DNA from: ZC4RG30 sp039929265
Lineage (GTDB): Bacteria > Pseudomonadota > Gammaproteobacteria > Steroidobacterales > Steroidobacteraceae
Direction: 5' to 3'
DNA: 22,740 nt
Assembly (NCBI GenBank): GCA_039929265.1
Contig: JBDSRN010000191.1
Coordinates: 1-22,740 of the forward strand
Made by a program: the position numbers and the translations under genes
The notes under the pieces: model-generated
Database searches by the model: none
Told to the model about the DNA's origin: nothing
Seen by the model: only the letters and a program-made list of their open reading frames with translations
Shown here: positions 18,041 through 22,740 of the stretch, in pieces
Position numbering within the stretch: the stretch's first letter is position 1
How the letters are laid out: every line of letters begins with the position of its first letter

Positions 18041-18070
18041 AAAAACGCCGCGCAATGCGCGGCGTTTTTT
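18041..18070. terminator. Bidirectional intrinsic terminator
   Basis: An A run, the stem ACGCCGCGC, an AAT loop, the stem GCGCGGCGT and a T run form a symmetric GC-rich hairpin. It lies 21 bp after the lipoprotein stop and 20 bp beyond the fabH stop on the other strand, so it can end transcription from both sides. Confidence 0.95.
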
Positions 18071-18089
18071 CGCCTGTCGTTCGCTCGGA

Positions 18090-19055
18090 TTAGACTCGAA
18101 CCAGCGCCGCCCCCCACGTGAACCCGCCTCCAATCGCTTCGAGCAGGATGAGATCGCCCTGCTTGATGCGCCCGTCGCGCATACCCTTGTCCAGCGCCAT
18201 CGGCACCGATGCAGCGGACGTGTTGCCCTGATCCTGCACCGTCACGATCACCCGCTCCATCGGCAGATTCAGCTTCTTCGCCACTGCCTGAATGATGCGG
18301 ATGTTGGCCTGGTGCGGCACGAGCCACTTCACGTCCGACTTCTGGAAACCGTTCTCGGCCAGGATCTCGTCGACCACGCGCCCCAGGAGCGTGACCGCGA
18401 TCTTGAAGACCTCGCGCCCGGCCATGCGGATCACCGCGCGACCATTCGCGCCTTCGGGATAACCCGCAGAGATGCCGCCCGTACAATGCAGCAGATCGTG
18501 ATGCGAACCGTCGGCGTGCAGACGCGTGGAGATCAGACCCGGGGTATCCGAAGGCGCGAGCACGACGGCGCCGGCGCCATCGGCGAACAGCACTGCAGTC
18601 GAGCGATCGCTGAAATCGGTGATGCGCGAGAGCGTTTCGGCTCCAACCACCAGCGCACGCTTCGACTCACCCGACTTCACGAACTTGTCCGCGACGGAAA
18701 GCGCGTACAGGAAACTGCTGCACGCCGCTTCGAGGCTGAATGCGGGACCGCCCACACAGCCAAGTCGACCCTGCAGCATCACGCCCGGATTCGGAAACAC
18801 CAGATCGGGTGTGACGGTGCCGAAGCAAATAAGGTCGATGTCCTTCGGTTGCAGCCCTGCTGCTTCGATGGCCCGCCGCGCGGCGAATTCAGCGAGATCG
18901 ACCGTTGTCTGGTTGTCGGCGGCAATGTGGCGGCGCTCGATGCCCGTGCGCTCACGGATCCACTCATCCGAGGTTGCCATGATCCTGGAGAGATCATCGT
19001 TGGTGACGATCTTCTCGGGCAGGTAGGCGCCGGTGCCTATTATTCTTGAGAACAT
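18090..19055 (-). CDS. fabH: FabH, beta-ketoacyl-ACP synthase III
   Basis: Starts fatty-acid synthesis by condensing an acyl-CoA (usually acetyl-CoA) with malonyl-ACP. It has 321 residues, the family length. The catalytic triad is C112 (LEAACSSFLYAL), H248 (WLVPHQANIRII) and N278 (QGNTSAASVP). It opens MFSRIIGTGAYLPEKIVTN and has the typical TSDEWIRERTGIERRHIA block. The glycine-rich end EAIGGGFTWGAALVRV is standard. AAGGGGAT precedes the ATG, which begins 3 bp after the plsX stop. Last gene of yceD-rpmF-plsX-fabH, closed by the shared terminator. Confidence 0.97.
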   Translation of the reverse strand: MFSRIIGTGAYLPEKIVTNDDLSRIMATSDEWIRERTGIERRHIAADNQTTVDLAEFAARRAIEAAGLQPKDIDLICFGTVTPDLVFPNPGVMLQGRLGCVGGPAFSLEAACSSFLYALSVADKFVKSGESKRALVVGAETLSRITDFSDRSTAVLFADGAGAVVLAPSDTPGLISTRLHADGSHHDLLHCTGGISAGYPEGANGRAVIRMAGREVFKIAVTLLGRVVDEILAENGFQKSDVKWLVPHQANIRIIQAVAKKLNLPMERVIVTVQDQGNTSAASVPMALDKGMRDGRIKQGDLILLEAIGGGFTWGAALVRV

Positions 19056-19058
19056 GTC

Positions 19059-20081
19059 TTATCCCCTTTCGGCCAGCGACCTGTTCAGCGCCGCGGCGAT
19101 ATGCCCCGGCAGACGCTGCTCTACCGCATGCGCCGCGAACTTCACCGCCTGTGCAAAGGCGCGCTCGTCGGCGCGGCCATGACTTTTTACCACGACTCCG
19201 TTGAGTCCAACCATGCAGGCTCCATTGTAGCGTCCGGGGTCCAGGCTCAGCGCGACGCGCCGCAGGACACCGCTGGCCGCGAGACCCGCCAGCTTCGTCA
19301 TGGCATTGCGCGAGAACTCTTCGCGCATGCGGCTGCGGACCATCATCGCGAGGCCCTCCATCGTCTTCAACGCGACATTACCCGTGAAGCCGTCCGTGAC
19401 GACGACATCCACCTCACCGGAAAAAATCACGTTTCCCTCGACGAAGCCGACGTAGTTGATGCCGCTTGCGGCGATCAGGGCATGCGCCTCCTGCACGACC
19501 TCGTGTCCTTTGGAATCTTCCTCACCGATGTTCAGCAGACCGACGCGCGGCGACACGACGCCGTGCACCTCACGCGCCACAATGTTACCCATTGCGGCAA
19601 ACTGCGCGAGCTGTGCGCCCGTGGCACGGGCATTCGCGCCGAGATCCAGCATGTGCGTATGACCGGTGATCGATGGGATCGCACTGATGATTGCTGCTCG
19701 ATCCACACCTTCGATCGTGCGCAGCACGAAGTGCGCGATCGCCATCAGCGCGCCAGTGTTGCCGGCGCTGACGCACGCAGAGGCTTCACCGGATTTCACG
19801 AGATCGACGGCCACGCGCATCGAAGAGCCTTTCTTGCGGCGCACGGCATCGCGCGGCGCATCGTCCATCGCGACCACATCCGAGGCTTCGCGCAGCGTGA
19901 TGCGCGAGCGGATCGCGGCATTCGCACCGGCCAGAAGCGGCTCGATGAGCCGCGTCTGTCCGGTGAACACGATGCGCAGATCGGGAAGCGCCTGCAGCGC
20001 CAGCAGCGTCCCGCCGACGCACGCAGATGCGCCAAGGTCGCCGCTCATTGCGTCGATCGCCAGTGGCGCTGAAGTCAGCAA
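19059..20081 (-). CDS. plsX: PlsX, acyl-ACP:phosphate acyltransferase
   Basis: Makes acyl-phosphate from acyl-ACP for glycerol-3-phosphate acylation, the entry into phospholipid synthesis. It has 340 residues. Family blocks are LAIDAMSGDLG at the N-terminus, RKKGSSMRVAVDLVKSGEA, CVSAGNTGALMA, MLDLGAN, GLLNIGEEDSKGHEV, YVGFVEGNVIFSGEVDVVVTDGFTGN and GLNGVVVKSHG. The start is TTG at 20081. An in-frame TGA lies just upstream and the first ATG (20048) would cut the conserved DAMxGD strand, so a non-ATG start is required. It sits 37 bp after rpmF in the usual order. Confidence 0.96.
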   Translation of the reverse strand: MLTSAPLAIDAMSGDLGASACVGGTLLALQALPDLRIVFTGQTRLIEPLLAGANAAIRSRITLREASDVVAMDDAPRDAVRRKKGSSMRVAVDLVKSGEASACVSAGNTGALMAIAHFVLRTIEGVDRAAIISAIPSITGHTHMLDLGANARATGAQLAQFAAMGNIVAREVHGVVSPRVGLLNIGEEDSKGHEVVQEAHALIAASGINYVGFVEGNVIFSGEVDVVVTDGFTGNVALKTMEGLAMMVRSRMREEFSRNAMTKLAGLAASGVLRRVALSLDPGRYNGACMVGLNGVVVKSHGRADERAFAQAVKFAAHAVEQRLPGHIAAALNRSLAERG

Positions 20082-20118
20082 GGAATCACGCCCGTATCAA
20101 TCAGGCGCGCGGCGCAAC

Positions 20119-20313
20119 CTATTCCTGGTCGTCCGCTTCGGCAGGCTTCTCGATGACGCGCTTGCCGCGATAGAAGCCATCAGGCGTGATGCGATGACGC
20201 AGATGCGTTTCACCGGACTGGGGATCGACCGACAGCGCGGGCAGCGCGAGCGCGTCGTGCGAACGGTGCATACCGCGCTTGGAGGGAGTCTTGCGACTCT
20301 TTTGAACAGGCAT
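20119..20313 (-). CDS. rpmF: 50S ribosomal protein L32
   Basis: Structural protein of the large ribosomal subunit. It has 64 residues with the family pattern MPVQKSRKTPSKRGMHRSHD, then LSVDPQSGETHLRHRITPDGFYRGKRVI. It contains no cysteines, so it is the non-zinc form usual in gammaproteobacteria. The C-terminal tail EKPAEADDQE is slightly longer and more acidic than in E. coli. GAGGAG lies upstream of the ATG and overlaps the end region of yceD. Co-transcribed with yceD upstream and plsX-fabH downstream. Confidence 0.98.
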   Translation of the reverse strand: MPVQKSRKTPSKRGMHRSHDALALPALSVDPQSGETHLRHRITPDGFYRGKRVIEKPAEADDQE

Positions 20314-20316
20314 TCT

Positions 20317-20856
20317 CTAATCTCCTCGTCCGCGGCGCGCAGTGCTCCGCATCAGTTCTTCCAGGGCGGCAAAGGGCCGCTGTACCTGCTGCGCATCGTC
20401 GCCACCGTCAGTCGGCAGCGTCGCACCGCAACTGCCGCTGTCGAACCCACCCTCGTGACGAGGCGCGATCGGCAACGACAACAACAAATCTTCTTCCACC
20501 AGATCCTGCAGCGGCACTCTGCCTTCAGGGGCGAGCAGCATCTCCGCATCCTCTGGCAGTCCCTGCGCGGCGGCTTCATCCGGCACCAGGTGCACGAGCG
20601 AACCGCCCTGCAGCCGCACCGTCATCGGCTCGAGGCAGCGCTGGCAGCGAAGCTGAACCTGCGCGGCAAACTCAAGCTGCGCGACTGGCCTGCCGCGCTC
20701 GCGCGCAAACTGCGCCGTGCCACGAATCCAGCCTTCGGCGCTCGCCAGCACGGGGCGCAAACGCTCCATTCCAGCGACGGGCATGTCGAATTTTATTTCG
20801 CTGCCTGCACTCGCCAGAGCAATGACGTCGCAGAGCTTGGACCGGCCGTCCGACAT
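20317..20856 (-). CDS. yceD: YceD/DUF177 family protein upstream of rpmF
   Basis: Conserved bacterial protein almost always next to rpmF; related plant proteins act in 23S rRNA accumulation, so a role in large-subunit assembly is likely but not shown here. It has 179 residues. The hallmark CxxC is in LRCQRCLEPM (C71, C74), followed by an acidic stretch (VEEDLLLSLPIAPRHEG) and the typical end RPFAALEELMRS. The ATG at 20856 is chosen because a strong promoter lies directly upstream; the longer in-frame extension would run through that promoter. First gene of the operon and divergent from maf. Confidence 0.93.
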   Translation of the reverse strand: MSDGRSKLCDVIALASAGSEIKFDMPVAGMERLRPVLASAEGWIRGTAQFARERGRPVAQLEFAAQVQLRCQRCLEPMTVRLQGGSLVHLVPDEAAAQGLPEDAEMLLAPEGRVPLQDLVEEDLLLSLPIAPRHEGGFDSGSCGATLPTDGGDDAQQVQRPFAALEELMRSTARRGRGD

Positions 20857-20865
20857 GGGCCGCGT

Positions 20866-20894
20866 ATAATAGGTTCGAGGTTCGTCCAAGTCAA
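20866..20894 (-). promoter_or_regulatory. Predicted sigma70 promoter of yceD-rpmF-plsX-fabH
   Basis: On the minus strand TTGACT (20889-20894), a 17-bp spacer and TATTAT (20866-20871) form a near-consensus promoter. The implied leader before the yceD ATG is only a few nucleotides long, so translation of yceD may be near-leaderless. Confidence 0.75.
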
Positions 20895-20941
20895 AAGCCA
20901 GAAATGCCCAAGTCCTTGTTTCCTGCGGATGATTTAGGAGC

Positions 20942-21523
20942 ATGAACACCCCGCGCCGGCTGCTGCTGGCCTCCACTTCGCCGTATCGACGAGCGCTGCT
21001 GGCGCGCCTGCGTCTGCCCTTTGATGTGACCGCTCCGGAAGTGGACGAGGGCGAAATTTCCGGGGAGGCGCCCGCTGATCGGGCCGCTCGTCTGGCACTC
21101 GCGAAAGCTCATGCTGGCGCCCGCAGCCACCCTGGCTCGGTGGTCATCGGCAGCGATCAGGTGGCAAGCCTCGATGGCACCGTCCTGCGCAAGCCCGGCG
21201 AAGTCTCCCGGGCACGCGCGCAACTCGCGCGGCTTGCGGGTCAGACGGCTCGCTTCGACACGGCGGTAGCTGTGCTGGATGGGCCAGACGTGCGGCAGCA
21301 CGTGGACACCACCATCGTGCGCTTCCGCCCTTTCGATGCCGATGCGCTGGAGCGCTACCTCGCGACAGAATCGGCGTTGGATTGTGCGGGCGGGTTCAAG
21401 GCCGAAGGCCTTGGCATTGCATTGATGGAGCAACTCGAATCACGAGACCCGACTGCGATCGTCGGCCTGCCGCTCATCTGGACCGCCGGAGCGCTGCGCG
21501 CGGCCGGTTTCGCCGTGCCCTAG
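20942..21523 (+). CDS. yceF: Maf-family nucleotide pyrophosphatase, YceF type
   Basis: Housecleaning enzyme that hydrolyses non-canonical nucleotides; the YceF branch is known for 7-methyl-GTP. It has 193 residues. Motifs are LLLASTSPYRRALLARL (residues 7-23), APEVDE (31-36), the catalytic IGSDQV with D72, KPGE, and the late blocks CAGGFKAEGLGIALMEQLESRDPTAIVGLPL. IGSDQVxxLDG and CAGxFKxEGxGI follow E. coli YceF rather than the dTTPase branch. TTAGGAG precedes the ATG. It is divergent from yceD as in E. coli; its own promoter is not clear. Confidence 0.94.
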   Translation: MNTPRRLLLASTSPYRRALLARLRLPFDVTAPEVDEGEISGEAPADRAARLALAKAHAGARSHPGSVVIGSDQVASLDGTVLRKPGEVSRARAQLARLAGQTARFDTAVAVLDGPDVRQHVDTTIVRFRPFDADALERYLATESALDCAGGFKAEGLGIALMEQLESRDPTAIVGLPLIWTAGALRAAGFAVP

Positions 21524-21539
21524 CTGGCCCGATGCGCGA

Positions 21540-22028
21540 TCATTGTGGCAGCAGGATCGCGTCGAGCCATGTCGCGTGATCCCGGATGAACGCTGCGCGC
21601 AGGTGCCCGCTGTCCCGGTAGACGGGCTCGCCGTGCTCGTCCACGGTCGGACAAGTGTCGGCACTGCATAGCGTGGAAACCGGGTCGATGATCGTCGCGC
21701 CGGTGCGCTGCGCGACCCCGTTGAGGTGCTCCAGCACGGGAGCAAATTGCGCGTCGAACTCGCGCCGGTCGATCGGTCGATTCACCACACGGAACGACAG
21801 ATCGCCGAATCGCCGGGCAGGCAGCGTGCGCGGATCGTTGAATTCACCTACCGGAATCGGCATGACGAGCACGACGCGCTTACCTTTCGTCACCAGTTCG
21901 GCGACCACCTTCTCCAACTCGGCGTAAGCGAGTTGGAGTCCCCGCGATCCGAATGCAGTTGCGCGGCCGGGGCCGATACCTGCCTGGTGACATTTTCCTT
22001 CCGACAGTGATGCAGATAGGAACAGCAT
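21540..22028 (-). pseudogene. Remnant of an SGNH-type acyltransferase (C-terminal part only)
   Basis: The 162-codon open frame matches only the end of OafA/YrhL-like acyltransferases with a C-terminal SGNH hydrolase domain: LAYAELEKVVAEL, GKRVVLVMPIPVGEF, APVLEHLNGVAQRTGATIIDPVSTLCSADTCP and a final YRDSGHLRAAF that corresponds to the catalytic Asp-x-x-His block. The ten-helix acyltransferase-3 domain, about 350 residues, and the first SGNH block (the GDSH serine) are missing, and an in-frame TGA lies 16 codons above the first ATG. Most likely a decayed gene; a short free-standing protein is less likely. It is convergent with maf, 16 bp away. Confidence 0.65.
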
Positions 22029-22135
22029 CGCCCGTCCAGTAATTTTGAGAAGGAAAAAAGTCCGTTTTCAGCAGCGAAAACGCACTCGACCAATGTCAAA
22101 CGGGCGGCCGGCGTGAAGCCAGAATCAGGCACACG

Positions 22136-22627
22136 CTAGTCGGCTCCTGGCTTCCAATATGTCATCCCGTCGTCGCACCGCCAGCTCGCCTGATCTATCT
22201 TCCCGCCCCGGTAACCGACCAGCACGCAGTTGTGAGTGAGCTTGAACGCTTCCCAACGGCGGCCCTCGACAGCCGAGGCAATGAGCACCGGTCCGTATAA
22301 CAAGACGACGCAGCCGACCACCATGCCCGCAGGCCACCAGTGTCGGAAGTGGCCATACAGGCGCAACTTCGCGGTGCCGAACAACGAAGCCCATCGGACA
22401 GCCATCGTGGGGCGCGCGCTATCACGCTGCCACAGCACTTGCCAAAGCTCCCCATATAATCCGGCCTGGGTACGCGTGTAGTCATATGAGCGCGCCACGT
22501 AGCGCTGAAGCCTGCCGGCCGAATCAAGCTTGGTCCCGCCCGGTATCTCCAAGATGCACCCCGTGACATGACTCAATACCCTTGCAACATTGTCTGCACC
22601 GGACATTCCACTACTTGGACCGTCCAT
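22136..22627 (-). CDS. Unrecognised single-TM protein with a conserved-looking Cys-rich tail
   Basis: 163 residues, no family assigned. The N-terminal half is soluble and basic, with Tyr/Arg/Trp-rich segments (RYVARSYDYTRTQAGLYGELWQVLW). One TM helix lies at about 99-119 (PAGMVVGCVVLLYGPVLIAS). The last 40 residues (AFKLTHNCVLVGY... WRCDDGMTYWKPGAD) would lie on the other side of the membrane; C134 and C151 could form a disulfide, and a CDDG-x-x-YW ending recalls small exported proteins. The start ATG 22627 lacks a strong ribosome site. Base composition is less GC-rich than the core genes, and its neighbour is a decayed gene, so this may be an accessory segment. Confidence 0.45.
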   Translation of the reverse strand: MDGPSSGMSGADNVARVLSHVTGCILEIPGGTKLDSAGRLQRYVARSYDYTRTQAGLYGELWQVLWQRDSARPTMAVRWASLFGTAKLRLYGHFRHWWPAGMVVGCVVLLYGPVLIASAVEGRRWEAFKLTHNCVLVGYRGGKIDQASWRCDDGMTYWKPGAD

Positions 22628-22740
22628 TCAGCCAGCTTACTCTCGAACTGTTTTCAGCAGTAGTTCCCGCGCCCACGAGGCCATACCCGACATAGTCAGC
22701 CAGAGACAGCTTTCAGATGGTCCGTGAGGCGATGGGCCAG

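Noticed and set aside
20837..20870. Plus-strand TTGGAC ... TATAAT as a maf promoter
   Set aside because: The spacer is 22 bp, too long for a normal sigma70 promoter.
19666..20937. 423-codon open frame on the plus strand
   Set aside because: Opposite plsX, rpmF and yceD, all of which are certain; no recognisable domain.
21890..22132. 80-codon minus-strand frame overlapping the acyltransferase remnant
   Set aside because: I tested whether it supplied missing acyltransferase sequence by frameshift; no DSH or membrane-helix blocks appear in it.
22637..22740. Frame open from the right window edge to a TAA at 22637 on the minus strand (end ...SWARELLLKTVRE)
   Set aside because: Could be the C-terminus of an upstream gene 9 bp before the orphan membrane protein, but about 33 codons without a motif are not enough; two other frames are also partly open.

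Overview
The window is GC-rich, densely coded chromosomal DNA from a gammaproteobacterium. Evidence for this is the maf/yceD-rpmF-plsX-fabH block in enterobacterial order, a lexA-imuA-imuB-dnaE2 cassette behind an E. coli-type LexA box (CTGT-N8-ACAG), an OprI/Lpp-like lipoprotein, and clpS-clpA. My guess at order level is Nevskiales/Steroidobacterales or a relative of Xanthomonadales; this is inferred from gene content only.

Layout. 1-2527 (minus): clpS-clpA, the N-degron adaptor and its AAA+ unfoldase, with clpA running off the left edge. 2662-8453 (plus): type II secretion genes gspC-D-E-F, tightly spaced, with no pseudopilin or gspL/M genes after them. 8535-8804 (plus): a small acidic protein of unknown function. 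8801-10032 (minus): an ECF sigma factor and an RskA-type anti-sigma factor, overlapping by ATGA. 10181-11521 (plus): a COG2907-type FAD-dependent oxidoreductase divergent from the sigma factor. 11518-17268 (minus): lexA-imuA-imuB-dnaE2, the SOS mutasome operon, with a LexA box and sigma70-like promoter in front. 17269-17705: a 437-bp non-coding stretch. 17706-18020 (plus): an alanine-rich outer-membrane lipoprotein. 18041-18070: a bidirectional terminator. 18090-20856 (minus): yceD-rpmF-plsX-fabH, linking ribosomal protein L32 with phospholipid and fatty-acid initiation. 20942-21523 (plus): maf (YceF type). 21540-22740: a more irregular end with a truncated SGNH-acyltransferase remnant and an unrecognised one-TM protein.

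Most of the window is core genome. The most interesting signal is in the sigma/oxidoreductase intergenic region. Both divergent genes are preceded by the same bipartite element, GCATCC-N15-(A/C)CGTAT, each at a sensible distance from its start codon. This suggests that the ECF sigma factor drives its own operon and the flavoprotein. Flavoproteins of this family are more often found with cfa, DUF1365 and ChrR-type regulators; here the gene stands alone with an RskA-type regulator. Other points worth a look are a GspE without the tetracysteine zinc motif, two convergent gene pairs whose stop codons overlap, and a perfect inverted repeat inside the predicted clpS promoter. I see no CRISPR array, tRNA, rRNA or complete mobile element.
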